From Cellulophaga tyrosinoxydans (GTDB taxonomy: Bacteria; Bacteroidota; Bacteroidia; Flavobacteriales; Flavobacteriaceae): a stretch of DNA of 64,000 nt. The DNA lies in assembly GCF_900176415.1 (NCBI RefSeq), contig NZ_FWXO01000002.1, positions 434,001 to 498,000 on the forward strand, read 5' to 3'. The notes beneath the pieces are model-generated. The model was not told where the DNA came from and did no database searches. It saw only the letters and a list, made by a program, of their open reading frames with translations. This document shows positions 15,387 to 24,778 of the stretch, one piece after another (the first letter of the stretch is position 1; every line of letters begins with the position of its first letter). The position numbers and the translations under genes were made by a program.

Positions 15387-17204
15387 TTGGAACCATTTGT
15401 AGTATCTGCGCGTAAATATAGACCTCAAACATTTAAAGATGTTGTAGGCCAGCAAGCTATTACCAATACTTTATTAAATGCTATAGAAAATAATCATTTA
15501 GCACAAGCATTATTGTTTTGCGGACCTCGTGGTGTTGGTAAAACAACTTGCGCACGAATTTTAGCTAAAAAAATTAACGAGGATAGTGCCCAAAGTCAAG
15601 ATGAAGATTTTGCGTTTAATATTTTTGAATTAGATGCAGCTTCGAATAACTCTGTGGATGATATACGTAATTTAACAGACCAAGTTCGTATACCTCCTCA
15701 AGTTGGAAAATATAAGGTATATATTATTGACGAGGTTCACATGCTTTCACAATCGGCATTCAATGCCTTTTTAAAAACATTAGAGGAACCACCTAAACAT
15801 GCTATTTTTATATTAGCCACTACGGAAAAGCATAAAATTATACCTACTATTTTATCGCGATGTCAAATTTTTGATTTTAAACGAATTACCGTTAAAGATG
15901 CAGCGGAATACCTAAAATATATTGCTGAAAATCAAGAAATAGAAGCAGAAGATGACGCTTTACATATTATTGCACAAAAGGCCGATGGCGCTATGCGCGA
16001 TGCTCTATCTATTTTCGATAGAGTAGTTAGTTTTTCGGGAAAAAAATTAACTAGAAAAGCCGTAACTGAAAACTTAAATGTACTTGATTACGATACTTAT
16101 TTCACCGCTACCGATTTAATTTTAGAACATAACATTCCTGCATTACTAGTTTTGTTTAATGATGCATTATCCAAAGGATTTGATGGACATCATTTTATAT
16201 CTGGTTTAGCTTCACATTTTAGAGATTTAATGGTATGCCACCATCAATCTACTATAGATCTATTAGAAGTGGGTGAAGAGGCTAAGAAATTGTATTTAGA
16301 ACAATCTAAAAAAACGAGTAGCACGCTCCTACTTCAAGGTATAGAGATCGCAAATGACTGTGATTTAAAATACAAGTCTAGCAAAAACCAAAGACTTTTG
16401 GTAGAATTAGCCTTAATGAAATTAGCCTCTATCAATTTTGATGGAGAAAAAAAAAATTCTAATTTCTTAAACTATATTGCCCCAGCTTCATTTTACAAAA
16501 ATGGAGGTCCCTTTACAAGCAAAAGACCATCAGATGCACTAGTAACATCTAAAGAATTACCAGAAATAGTTGATGAAAAATTAGATCATACTATTGAAAA
16601 TCCTGTTCAAGAAGTAGAATCCAACATTATTACTAAAGAATCTCCTACCGAATTAGAAGAACAGCAAACCACAATTGTAAAACCTGATTTATCCCAAGAG
16701 GAAACAGTATCCGAAACCAAAATTTCGATTAAAGCTCCTCAGAATAGAGTATCTGGTTTATCATTGTCTAGTTTAAAACTGAAAAAAGAACATTCGCTAA
16801 ATAAAAAAGACACTATAATTGACGAAAGTAAATTACCAAGGTCCGTATTTACCGAAGAAGAAATGCAAAAACATTGGGCAGATTTTGTTCACCAAATTGA
16901 TAAGGAAGGTCAAAAAATTCTAGCTTCTAACTTAAATACAGATATTCCTAAATTAAGAGATGCTACCACTATTTGGATAGAATTACCAAATAGCACAATG
17001 AAAAAGGAAATTGAAAGAGAACAGTATGACTTAATTGAGTATTTACGATTAAAGCTAGATAATCATTTTATAAAATTAAAAATTACCATAAACGAAGCAA
17101 CAGCTAAAAAGTTTGCTTTTACGCCCGAAGAAAAATATGAAAAGCTAAGAGAAAAAAATCCAGCGATTGATATTTTAAGAAGGGAATTTGATTTGGATTT
17201 ATAA
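15387..17204 (+). CDS. dnaX: DNA polymerase III subunit gamma/tau
   Basis: 605 residues starting at TTG 15387 (MEPFVVSARKYRPQTFKDVVGQQAI); no in-frame ATG lies upstream in the spacer. AAA+ clamp-loader motifs: Walker A GPRGVGKTT near 45-53, Walker B IIDEVHMLS, sensor ATTEKHKIIPTILSRCQIFDF. The four zinc-binding cysteines found between Walker A and FELDAASN in proteobacterial DnaX are absent here, as I recall for other Bacteroidota. After about residue 360 comes a low-complexity linker, then a conserved C-terminal tau-like domain (EEMQKHWADFVHQIDKEG). It loads the sliding clamp on DNA. A -7-like TATATTTG lies at 15332-15339. Confidence 0.95.
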   Translation: MEPFVVSARKYRPQTFKDVVGQQAITNTLLNAIENNHLAQALLFCGPRGVGKTTCARILAKKINEDSAQSQDEDFAFNIFELDAASNNSVDDIRNLTDQVRIPPQVGKYKVYIIDEVHMLSQSAFNAFLKTLEEPPKHAIFILATTEKHKIIPTILSRCQIFDFKRITVKDAAEYLKYIAENQEIEAEDDALHIIAQKADGAMRDALSIFDRVVSFSGKKLTRKAVTENLNVLDYDTYFTATDLILEHNIPALLVLFNDALSKGFDGHHFISGLASHFRDLMVCHHQSTIDLLEVGEEAKKLYLEQSKKTSSTLLLQGIEIANDCDLKYKSSKNQRLLVELALMKLASINFDGEKKNSNFLNYIAPASFYKNGGPFTSKRPSDALVTSKELPEIVDEKLDHTIENPVQEVESNIITKESPTELEEQQTTIVKPDLSQEETVSETKISIKAPQNRVSGLSLSSLKLKKEHSLNKKDTIIDESKLPRSVFTEEEMQKHWADFVHQIDKEGQKILASNLNTDIPKLRDATTIWIELPNSTMKKEIEREQYDLIEYLRLKLDNHFIKLKITINEATAKKFAFTPEEKYEKLREKNPAIDILRREFDLDL

Positions 17205-17273
17205 CAGTTTATGTTCGTGAAGTAGGTTTATAAAGATAAATACCACCTATCACCATGTACTAAAAAGTAAAAA

Positions 17274-17855
17274 ATGTTAGGACTAAAATTACCAACAGAC
17301 CCGAGATGGGTAAATATTGTAGAAAAAGACATTGACGAAATTCTTACGGATCATGCTTATTGCGAGCAGAAAGCCGCAGCCACCGCAATATCGCTAATTG
17401 TATCTTTTCCTGAATATACCGAACTAGTACAAGAAATGATTTCATTAGTCCGCGAAGAAATGGGGCATTTTAAAATGGTTCATGATCGAATTTTAGATAG
17501 AGGAAAAATTTTAGGAAGGGATAGAAAAGATGAATATGTAATTGAGCTTTTAAAATTTTTCCCCAAAGGAGGCAGTAGAACTACTCAATTAGTACATAGA
17601 TTACTCTACGCAGCCCTCATTGAAGCTAGAAGCTGCGAACGGTTTAGATTACTTTCAGAAGAATTGAAAGACAAAGATTTGGCCGAGTTTTATCATAAGT
17701 TAATGATAAGCGAAGCCAATCATTATACCATGTTTTTAAAATTTGCTCGACAATATGGCGACCGTAACGAGGTTAATAAAAAATGGGAAGATTTACTTGT
17801 TTACGAAGCCGATATCATGAAAAAATTAGGAAATAAAAGTAGTATTCACGGATAG
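17274..17855 (+). CDS. miaE: tRNA-(ms2io6A)-hydroxylase (MiaE-like)
   Basis: 193 residues of the ferritin-like diiron family. Iron ligands can be placed at E31 (CEQKAAA), E62-x2-H65 (REEMGHFKM), E117 (LIEARSCERF) and E147-x2-H150 (ISEANHY). The start MLGLKLPTDPRWVNI is characteristic. MiaE hydroxylates the 2-methylthio-isopentenyl group of A37 in tRNA, using O2. It follows dnaX by 69 bases and converges with ppx, leaving 3 bases between stops; no hairpin is seen there. Confidence 0.9.
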   Translation: MLGLKLPTDPRWVNIVEKDIDEILTDHAYCEQKAAATAISLIVSFPEYTELVQEMISLVREEMGHFKMVHDRILDRGKILGRDRKDEYVIELLKFFPKGGSRTTQLVHRLLYAALIEARSCERFRLLSEELKDKDLAEFYHKLMISEANHYTMFLKFARQYGDRNEVNKKWEDLLVYEADIMKKLGNKSSIHG

Positions 17856-17858
17856 ACT

Positions 17859-18758
17859 TTATTCCAATGGATTGTCTGTGGCATAATACAATGTTTTTAT
17901 AATCCCATCAGAAAGTCCAATTTTAGGTACATGTATTTTTTTAGCACCACTCCACTTTGTAGCAGAAAGAAAAATTTTAGTGGCCGGTATAATAACATCT
18001 GCCCTATCTGGGTTAAGGCCTAATTCTGAAATACGCTCTTCATAGGTTAAGCTTTCTAAAAAATTATACTGCGCTTTTAACCATATGGCAGACAACGGCT
18101 CCCCTTCTTTTCTTCCTGAAATTTTATGAAGCTTATTGATATTTCCACCAGATCCTATAATTGAAATATCGGGTATACTTTTTACATGTTCCTTAATCCA
18201 ACTCTCTAATTTTAGCCAAGTAGCCTCACCAACCATATTGTTAAGCAAACGCACTGTGCCTAACTTAAACGATTTGGATACTTTAATTTTACCTTCAGTA
18301 AAAACAGTAAATTCGGTACTTCCTCCGCCAACATCTATATATAAATAAGATTTTCCTGCCTGCATTAATTGCTTTAGATCCGTGGAGGCAATGATGGCTG
18401 CTTCTCTTTTACCATCTATTAATTCTATAGTAATATTTGCTTCATCTTTAACGCGTTTAATGATTTCTAAACCATTATTTGCCTCTCGCATTGCAGATGT
18501 TGCGCAAGCCATATATTTCTCCACCCCAGCAACATCCATAAGCAATTTAAATGCCTTCATTGTTTCTACAATACGATCCGCATTTCTATCAGTTATTTCT
18601 CCAACGGTGAAAGAATCTTCACCTAAACGTACTGGCACACGAATTAGTGAACTTTTTCTAAACTGTGCCTTCTTGTTTTTTTCTTCAATAATGTTATGAG
18701 TCAATAATCTAATTGCATTGGACCCTATATCTATTGCTGAAAATTTTCTAACTTTCAA
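17859..18758 (-). CDS. ppx: Exopolyphosphatase, Ppx/GppA family (short form)
   Basis: 299 residues, the N-terminal two-domain form without the HD-like extension of E. coli Ppx. Motifs are SAIDIGSNAIRLL (phosphate-1), YIDVGGGSTEFTVF (phosphate-2) and IGSGGNINKLHKI near residue 205. It releases phosphate from polyphosphate or pppGpp in the cytoplasm. It is placed 12 bases after ppk1 on the same strand, so synthesis and breakdown of polyphosphate are co-transcribed. Whether it acts as Ppx or GppA cannot be decided from sequence. Confidence 0.9.
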   Translation of the reverse strand: MKVRKFSAIDIGSNAIRLLTHNIIEEKNKKAQFRKSSLIRVPVRLGEDSFTVGEITDRNADRIVETMKAFKLLMDVAGVEKYMACATSAMREANNGLEIIKRVKDEANITIELIDGKREAAIIASTDLKQLMQAGKSYLYIDVGGGSTEFTVFTEGKIKVSKSFKLGTVRLLNNMVGEATWLKLESWIKEHVKSIPDISIIGSGGNINKLHKISGRKEGEPLSAIWLKAQYNFLESLTYEERISELGLNPDRADVIIPATKIFLSATKWSGAKKIHVPKIGLSDGIIKTLYYATDNPLE

Positions 18759-18770
18759 TATTCCTATTCT

Positions 18771-20843
18771 TTAAGATTCTAATTTGGCTTTGTAATAATC
18801 ATAAAGTGCGAATTGAGAACGCACCTCTTTTCCTTTAATCTTGCGATAAGCATTATCTTGTTTATCAGAAAAAACTCTAGCTTTTAAATTGTCTTTCCAA
18901 GAAATTTCAAATGTATCTATTAATTCTTGTTTAATATCCTCATCATATATTGGGCAACCTACTTCTACTCTATAATCTAAATTACGCGTCATCCAATCAG
19001 CTGAAGATATATACACTTTGGGTTTACCATTATTAGCAAAAATAAACGACCTTGGATGCTCTAAAAATTTATCTACTATACTAATAGCTTCAATATTTTC
19101 ACTCATACCTTTTACCCCAGGAATTAAACAACAAATTCCTCTGATTATAAGTTGTATTTTTACTCCGGCATTACTTGCTTCATAAAGTTTATCTACCATC
19201 TTATAGGAAGTAAAACTGTTCATTTTGATTTTTATATAGGCCTCTTTCCCTGCTTTAGCATTTGCAATTTCAGCATCTATTAATTTTTTAAAAACGTTTT
19301 TAGTATAATGTGGTGATACAATTAAATGCTTATACTTATTAATTTTATAGGTGGTCTCAAAAAAGTCGAATAGTTTATTTAATTCTTTTAAAATATCGTC
19401 ATTTGCAGTAAATAACGTATAATCTGTATAAATCCTAGCAGTGGCTTCGTTAAAATTACCTGTACTTATAAAACCATAACGTTTTAATACTTGGTCTTCC
19501 TCTCTTTCTATTAGACAAATTTTACTGTGTACTTTTAATCCAGGAACTCCAAAAATAAGTTTAACGCCTTCAGCTTGTAATTGCTCTGCATATTCAATGT
19601 TTGCCTGTTCATCAAAACGTGCTTGCAACTCAATTTGCACGGTTACTTGCTTACCGTTTTTAACAGCGTTAATTAAAGATGCAGCTACTTGCGAATTATT
19701 TGCCAGACGATAAACTGTAATTTTTATGGTTTTAACTTTTGGATCAAGTGCCGCCTCGCGTAAAAATTTAATGATATAAGCAAAGGTGTGATAGGGTGTA
19801 TATTGTAAATAATCTTTAGCTGCTATCCGCTCTAGAATACTACCTTCCATAGATAAACCATTTACAGGCAATGCTTCAATTTTATCATACAGCAAATCTT
19901 GGCGTCCAAGACTCGGAAAACTCATATAATCTCTTCGGTTATGATATCTACCACCAGGTATAACACTATCAGTGTCTTCAATATTCATTTTATCCTTCAA
20001 GAAGTTTAGTGTATCCTTAGCTATACTTTTGTCGTATACAAAACGTACTGGGTCGCTTATTTTTCTATGTTCAACACTACTAGATATTTTCTCGATAAAA
20101 CTTTTACTCAAATCATTATCCATATCCAATTCAGCATCACGGGTAATTTTAATCATGTGTGCAGAAATAGATTTATATTCGAACATATTAAAAATACTTC
20201 CTAAACTGTAGCGTATTAAATCATCAAGAATAATAATGTAATTTTTATCTCCCTCTTTTGGTAATACCACAAAACGATCTATCCCTTTAGGGATTTCAAT
20301 TAACGCATATCTATTTTCCGATTTCACTAAGCCTTTCTCCGCTTTTAAAACCATTTTTATAGCCAGATAAGCTGCAGTATCTTTTAGAACTGGAAACTCT
20401 CTAAGGTCATTTAAAATTATAGTCATTAAAACAGGACTTACCTGATTAATAAAGTAATTTTTAACAAACTCAGCCTGTTTTTCTGAAATTTCATCTTCTT
20501 TAATGATGAAAATATTTTTGGTTTCAAGTTCGTCTTCAATTTGCTTTAAAATTTTTAAACTCTCCGCCTGCTGTTTAATAACAATATTGGTTATTTCTTC
20601 CAATAAGTCTTTGGCTATCTCACCGCCTAAAACACTTTTACCTGTCTTACCTGCTTCAACAATACGCTTTACTGTAGCATATCTAACTTTAAAAAATTCA
20701 TCGAGATTATTAGAAAATATTCCCAAAAAACGAAGCCTTTCAATCAGAGGAACTTTTTTGTCTGCACTTTCCTGCAATACGCGTTTGTTAAAATGCAGCC
20801 AGCTGATTTCTCTATTGATATATTGATATTGATTTTTATTCAT
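18771..20843 (-). CDS. ppk1: Polyphosphate kinase 1
   Basis: 690 residues, full length for PPK1. N-terminal INREISWLHFNKRVLQES and RLRFLGIFSNNLDEFFKVR are diagnostic. The catalytic phospholipase-D-like segments are VPGLKVHSKICLIER (the phosphorylated histidine) and LEHPRSFIFANNGKPKVYISSADWMTRNLDYRVEV. It polymerises the gamma phosphate of ATP into polyphosphate at the membrane. Order on the minus strand is pdxH, sixA-like, ppk1, ppx, with gaps of 28, 4 and 12 bases: a probable operon. Confidence 0.96.
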   Translation of the reverse strand: MNKNQYQYINREISWLHFNKRVLQESADKKVPLIERLRFLGIFSNNLDEFFKVRYATVKRIVEAGKTGKSVLGGEIAKDLLEEITNIVIKQQAESLKILKQIEDELETKNIFIIKEDEISEKQAEFVKNYFINQVSPVLMTIILNDLREFPVLKDTAAYLAIKMVLKAEKGLVKSENRYALIEIPKGIDRFVVLPKEGDKNYIIILDDLIRYSLGSIFNMFEYKSISAHMIKITRDAELDMDNDLSKSFIEKISSSVEHRKISDPVRFVYDKSIAKDTLNFLKDKMNIEDTDSVIPGGRYHNRRDYMSFPSLGRQDLLYDKIEALPVNGLSMEGSILERIAAKDYLQYTPYHTFAYIIKFLREAALDPKVKTIKITVYRLANNSQVAASLINAVKNGKQVTVQIELQARFDEQANIEYAEQLQAEGVKLIFGVPGLKVHSKICLIEREEDQVLKRYGFISTGNFNEATARIYTDYTLFTANDDILKELNKLFDFFETTYKINKYKHLIVSPHYTKNVFKKLIDAEIANAKAGKEAYIKIKMNSFTSYKMVDKLYEASNAGVKIQLIIRGICCLIPGVKGMSENIEAISIVDKFLEHPRSFIFANNGKPKVYISSADWMTRNLDYRVEVGCPIYDEDIKQELIDTFEISWKDNLKARVFSDKQDNAYRKIKGKEVRSQFALYDYYKAKLES

Positions 20844-20847
20844 AAAA

Positions 20848-21333
20848 CTACTTAAATTGTTTTGGGAATATCATTTTTTCCGTTCTTCCGCCCGATGTAT
20901 CCCGCCATTTATCTATCTCAAAATTTAATTGTACCAATCCTGCTGTTGGAACATTTTCAATGTACACATCTCCCCAAAGATTTGAAATTTCAGTGAGTGC
21001 ATGGTTATGACCAAAAATAATCACTGAAGTTAAATTATCATCTAAATTTTTCACAAAATCCATTACAGATTTACCTGAAAAATCATATAATTCATTCGAA
21101 ATTAAGAAATTTGCAAAAGGTAATTGTAGCGTTCGCATAGCTATCATACCAGTGTGTAAAGCCCTATTTGCAGGACTTGAGAAAGATGCCTCTATTTTGG
21201 AATTAGATTTTAAAAATTCTGTTGCTACCAATTGTGCATCTTTAATTCCACGAACCTGTAAAGGCCGGTCTATATCTGAAACTGGAAAATCCCAAGAAGA
21301 CTTTCCGTGACGCATTAATATAAGTTTTTTCAA
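20848..21333 (-). CDS. SixA-like histidine phosphatase
   Basis: 161 residues of the branch-1 histidine phosphatase superfamily. MRHGKSSWD at 7-15 gives the phosphohistidine RHG, and VIIFGHNHALTEI gives the second histidine near residue 105. This is the short SixA size class, which in enterobacteria acts on phosphohistidine proteins; its target here is unknown. Just 4 bases separate it from ppk1, so a function with phosphate or polyphosphate metabolism is possible but unproven. Confidence 0.85.
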   Translation of the reverse strand: MKKLILMRHGKSSWDFPVSDIDRPLQVRGIKDAQLVATEFLKSNSKIEASFSSPANRALHTGMIAMRTLQLPFANFLISNELYDFSGKSVMDFVKNLDDNLTSVIIFGHNHALTEISNLWGDVYIENVPTAGLVQLNFEIDKWRDTSGGRTEKMIFPKQFK

Positions 21334-21361
21334 TAGATTATGCTTTTCAAAATTATTTCTA

Positions 21362-22006
21362 TTAAGGCGCTAATCGTTCAATTTTCCAGTCAATATTTTC
21401 TAAGGCAAATCTAATTCTGTCATGTAACCTATTAGGCCTCCCTTGCCAAAATTCCATAGAAATAGGTTTCACAATATACCCTCCCCAATGACTTGGTCGT
21501 TGTATTTCTTTACCTTGATATTTATTTTCTAGTTCTTTAAGCCTATCCTCTATTTCTTCTCTAGAGGAAATTACCTCGCTTTGATTTGATACTAACGCAC
21601 CTAATTTACTACCATCTGGTCTAGAATCGAAATATCCGTCGGACAAATTTTCTGGAATCTTTTCAACAACACCTTTAATTATAATTTGCCTTTCCATATT
21701 AGGCCAGAAAAAAGAAAGACACACCTTAGGGTTATTTGCAATTGCCTTGCCTTTTTCGCTATTGTAATTTGTATAAAAAATAAAACCTTCGTGGGTATAT
21801 TTTTTCAAAAGAACTATTCTGCTCTTAGGAAAACCGTCTAGTCCAATTGTTGAAATCGTCATAGCATTTGGCTCATCTACACCCTCAGAAGCTTCAGTTT
21901 CGTAAAACCATTTCTGAAAAAGCTCCATTGGATTATCCGTAACACTTTTTTCGGAAAGTTCACTTTTTTCGTATGTTTTTCTGTAATTACCTAAATCTTT
22001 CTGCAT
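21362..22006 (-). CDS. pdxH: Pyridoxamine 5'-phosphate oxidase
   Basis: 214 residues from ATG 22006 (MQKDLGNYRKTYEKSELSE), the normal PdxH start; the longer ORF from 22036 adds ten residues unlike the family. Conserved parts are FQKWFYETEASEGVDEPNAMTIST, SRIVLLKKYTHEGFIFYTNYNSEKGKAI (FMN-binding), ERQIIIKGVVEKI and the C-terminal EFWQGRPNRLHDRI with the PLP/FMN-contacting R-L-H. It makes pyridoxal phosphate from pyridoxine/pyridoxamine phosphate using O2. First gene before the sixA-like/ppk1/ppx run. Confidence 0.95.
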   Translation of the reverse strand: MQKDLGNYRKTYEKSELSEKSVTDNPMELFQKWFYETEASEGVDEPNAMTISTIGLDGFPKSRIVLLKKYTHEGFIFYTNYNSEKGKAIANNPKVCLSFFWPNMERQIIIKGVVEKIPENLSDGYFDSRPDGSKLGALVSNQSEVISSREEIEDRLKELENKYQGKEIQRPSHWGGYIVKPISMEFWQGRPNRLHDRIRFALENIDWKIERLAP

Positions 22007-22100
22007 TTTTAAAAATACTAATTTCAACTTTAACAAAGTTCTGCAAAAGATAGGAAAACAAGAAGAGTCTATGCGTTAATTATAACTTATTTCTTAATAA

Positions 22101-23009
22101 TTACGTGAAATTAAAAACTTTACCATCATCTGCCAGAGAAACATTAGCAAATACCTCATTTGCTTCTTCTTTAAACAATTCTATAGAAGTATAACGCGTA
22201 GAGTAATGGCCTAAAATTAATTCGCCAACCTCTGCTTGTTTAGCTATAGACGCAGCTTCTTTTGCGGTAGAATGTTTTGTTTTTGGAGCTAGCTCGCTTT
22301 GCGAATCTAAAAATGTAGCTTCATGATAAAGCACATCTACATGCTTAATTAAAGGTACAATATCAGGTTTGTAAGCTGTATCACTACAAAAGGCATAGCT
22401 TTTTGCTTTTGGCGGATCTAGTGTTAATTCCTTATTTAAAATGGTACGCCCGTCATCCAAAACAATGTCTTTGCCATTTTTAATATTTTGAAAATAACAT
22501 TTGTCTATGCCATAACTTTGAGCTGCATCAATATTTAAAGTACGAGCGGCTAATTTTTCTTTAAACAAAAATCCGTTTGTGTACACTCTATGGTCCAGAG
22601 GTATTGTACTAACTGTAACTTTAGAATCTTCATAAATAACTTCTGGTTGCTTAGAAGACAGTTCATGAAAAACTAGATTATAATTAGTCCAAGAATTTCC
22701 TAATTTTAATAATAAGGTAATGGCCTCTTGTATACCTTTTGGCCCGTAAATATGCATTTCTTTATCTCTACCAAGCAATCTAAAAGTAGAAATTAATCCT
22801 GGTAAACCAAAAAAATGATCTCCATGTAAATGCGATATAAAAATATGATTGATTCTAGAAAATCTTATTTTTTGTTTTCTTAATTGTACTTGTGTGCCCT
22901 CTCCACAATCTATAAGAAACATGTGATTTTTGATCTCTAAAACTTGTGAAGTTGGATTTGTTAATGTTCTAGGAGTGGCAGCGTAACAACCAAGTATGGT
23001 TAATTTCAT
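22101..23009 (-). CDS. rnz: Ribonuclease Z (tRNase Z, short form)
   Basis: 302 residues of the metallo-beta-lactamase fold. The zinc motif is ISHLHGDHFFGLPGL (H-x-H-x-D-H), and further ligands are in FCSDTAYKP and ILGHYSTRY. The flexible-arm region around residues 150-190 is present. It cleaves tRNA precursors after the discriminator base. It is the last gene of the pyrR-pyrB cluster, 9 bases after the DUF3291 gene. Confidence 0.95.
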   Translation of the reverse strand: MKLTILGCYAATPRTLTNPTSQVLEIKNHMFLIDCGEGTQVQLRKQKIRFSRINHIFISHLHGDHFFGLPGLISTFRLLGRDKEMHIYGPKGIQEAITLLLKLGNSWTNYNLVFHELSSKQPEVIYEDSKVTVSTIPLDHRVYTNGFLFKEKLAARTLNIDAAQSYGIDKCYFQNIKNGKDIVLDDGRTILNKELTLDPPKAKSYAFCSDTAYKPDIVPLIKHVDVLYHEATFLDSQSELAPKTKHSTAKEAASIAKQAEVGELILGHYSTRYTSIELFKEEANEVFANVSLADDGKVFNFT

Positions 23010-23018
23010 GAAGGTATT

Positions 23019-23486
23019 CTAATTTATTGGTCTATAGTTGGCTGCATCCTCTGCGGTAAATTTGCTTTTAAAAGTAAATGCGTATGGAGTTTCTCCATGC
23101 TCTTGAAGATAAGCCAAACGTTTTTTAGCTTCTTCTGGTGTTGGTATAGTTTTTTCATCTATAAACCAAAATGCCATATGCATTTCCGTAATTTTATGAA
23201 ACCATTCTTTTCTACGTTTAAATATTTCAACATGATCCGAGGAATAGGTGAATTTAAAAAGATGGTCCATTGTTTTCCAAACAGACATATTTACAATAAT
23301 AAATCTGTCATCAAAAACAGAAATTGAAGTTGCATTGTTACCTTCCTCTATTAATCGCCAAACAAAACCAGGGCTGTTTTCCGCCAAGGCATTTATACGG
23401 TCTAAACTATTGACAAAATCCGCCATTATAGGGCTATCAATTTCGTCAATCATTTTAGCGATATTTACCTGGGCTAGATAAATCAT
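23019..23486 (-). CDS. DUF3291 domain-containing protein
   Basis: 155 residues. The start MIYLAQVNIAKMIDEIDSPIMADFVNSLDRINALAENSPGFVWRL, SVWKTMDHLFKFTYSSDHVEIFKRRKEWF, and the end FWFIDEKTIPTPEEAKKRLAYLQEHG match DUF3291, a ferredoxin-like (dimeric alpha-beta barrel) fold related to small monooxygenase-like proteins. No reaction is known. Its ATG overlaps the stop of the upstream 110-residue gene by four bases (ATGA type). Confidence 0.85.
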   Translation of the reverse strand: MIYLAQVNIAKMIDEIDSPIMADFVNSLDRINALAENSPGFVWRLIEEGNNATSISVFDDRFIIVNMSVWKTMDHLFKFTYSSDHVEIFKRRKEWFHKITEMHMAFWFIDEKTIPTPEEAKKRLAYLQEHGETPYAFTFKSKFTAEDAANYRPIN

Positions 23487-23815
23487 AGGCCCAAATCGCG
23501 TTCTATTTCTTCCATTTCAATAATGTCTCTTGCCTCTTGAATCGTTGGAACCACACAAATCTCGTCTGGAACGTCATCATAAGATATAGCATCGGTTACA
23601 AGTACAAATGATTTTTGTGCTTTTCGATGTTTGTTAGATAGTTCTAAAAACTCCAAAATATCGTTTTTAGAAAGTTTTGAGAATGAAAACAGATTAATAA
23701 TAATATGATCATTTTTTATTTTGTCATATCCTGTTATTAAATTCTCTAAGAATGTTTTTAATGTTGCTTTTTCTTGAAAAACAACTGTTGTAGTACCGTC
23801 AGAATCAAAGATCAT
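23483..23815 (-). CDS. Small protein of unknown function, possibly STAS-like
   Basis: 110 residues, acidic C-terminus. Alternating short strands and helices (TTVVFQEKATLKTFLENLI, DHIIINLFSFSKLSKNDILEFLELSNKHRK, KSFVLVTDAISYDDVPDEICVVPTIQEARDIIEMEEIERDLGL) are compatible with a STAS/SpoIIAA-like fold. I recall orthologues in Flavobacteriaceae mislabelled as ribonuclease Z, presumably because rnz is next door; nothing here resembles a metallo-beta-lactamase. It sits between pyrB (6 bases) and DUF3291 (4-base overlap), so it is co-expressed with pyrimidine synthesis. Confidence 0.72.
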   Translation of the reverse strand: MIFDSDGTTTVVFQEKATLKTFLENLITGYDKIKNDHIIINLFSFSKLSKNDILEFLELSNKHRKAQKSFVLVTDAISYDDVPDEICVVPTIQEARDIIEMEEIERDLGL

Positions 23816-23821
23816 AATTGT

Positions 23822-24748
23822 TTACTTTATTTTTGAAGCTAATAAATACAAAACTGCCATACGTATTGCTACTCCGTTTTCCACTTGATTTAAGATAATG
23901 GATTGTTTGGAATCTGCAACATCACTAGTAATTTCTACCCCTCTATTAATAGGACCGGGGTGCATAATCACAATTTCTTTATCTAAACTATCTAATATTT
24001 TTTTGTTCACCCCATATTGTTGGGTGTATTCTCTTGTAGTAGGAAAGTAACTAATATCCAATCTTTCATTCTGAATACGCAACATATTAGCAACATCGCA
24101 CCAATTTAAGGCTTTAATTAAATTAGTTTCAACCTCTACTCCTAAAGATTCTATATATTTTGGTATTAAGGTTTTTGGACCACAAACTTTTACATGGGCG
24201 CCTTGCAGCTTAAGTGCAAAAATATTAGAAAGTGCCACTCTAGAATGTAATATATCACCAACAATTACCACTTTTTTTCCAGCAACATCGCCTAGTTTTT
24301 CTCGTATAGAATACGAATCTAATAGCGCTTGTGTCGGGTGCTCATGTGCACCATCACCAGCATTTACAATAGATGCTTTAACGTGTTTTGATAAAAATAT
24401 TCCTGCACCTGGATTGGGATGGCGCATAACCACCATGTCCACCTTCATAGAAAGAATATTATTTACCGTGTCTATTAAAGTTTCTCCTTTTTTTACGGAT
24501 GATTGTGCTGCTGAGAAATTAATTACGTCTGCAGATAATCGCTTTTCAGCAAGTTCAAAAGAAAGTTTTGTACGAGTACTATTTTCAAAAAATACGTTTG
24601 CTATTGTTATATCACGTAAAGAAGGTACTTTTTTAATAGATCTATTGATAACTTCTTTAAAATGATCCGCAGTTTCAAAAATGAGCTGAATATCTTGCTC
24701 TTTAAGATATTTAATTCCTAACAAGTGTTTTACACTTAACTCGCTCAT
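23822..24748 (-). CDS. pyrB: Aspartate carbamoyltransferase catalytic subunit
   Basis: 308 residues, normal for the catalytic chain. Carbamoyl-phosphate site FFENSTRTKLSFELAEKRL at about 53-71, HPNPGAG and DGAHEHPTQALLD in the middle, and the aspartate-binding RIQNERL and HPGPINRG in the C-terminal domain. It condenses carbamoyl phosphate with aspartate, the first committed step of pyrimidine synthesis. No pyrI regulatory subunit follows. It lies 30 bases after pyrR on the same strand. Confidence 0.96.
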   Translation of the reverse strand: MSELSVKHLLGIKYLKEQDIQLIFETADHFKEVINRSIKKVPSLRDITIANVFFENSTRTKLSFELAEKRLSADVINFSAAQSSVKKGETLIDTVNNILSMKVDMVVMRHPNPGAGIFLSKHVKASIVNAGDGAHEHPTQALLDSYSIREKLGDVAGKKVVIVGDILHSRVALSNIFALKLQGAHVKVCGPKTLIPKYIESLGVEVETNLIKALNWCDVANMLRIQNERLDISYFPTTREYTQQYGVNKKILDSLDKEIVIMHPGPINRGVEITSDVADSKQSIILNQVENGVAIRMAVLYLLASKIK

Positions 24749-24778
24749 ATACTTATTTTTCCTATTCTTAATACTCCT

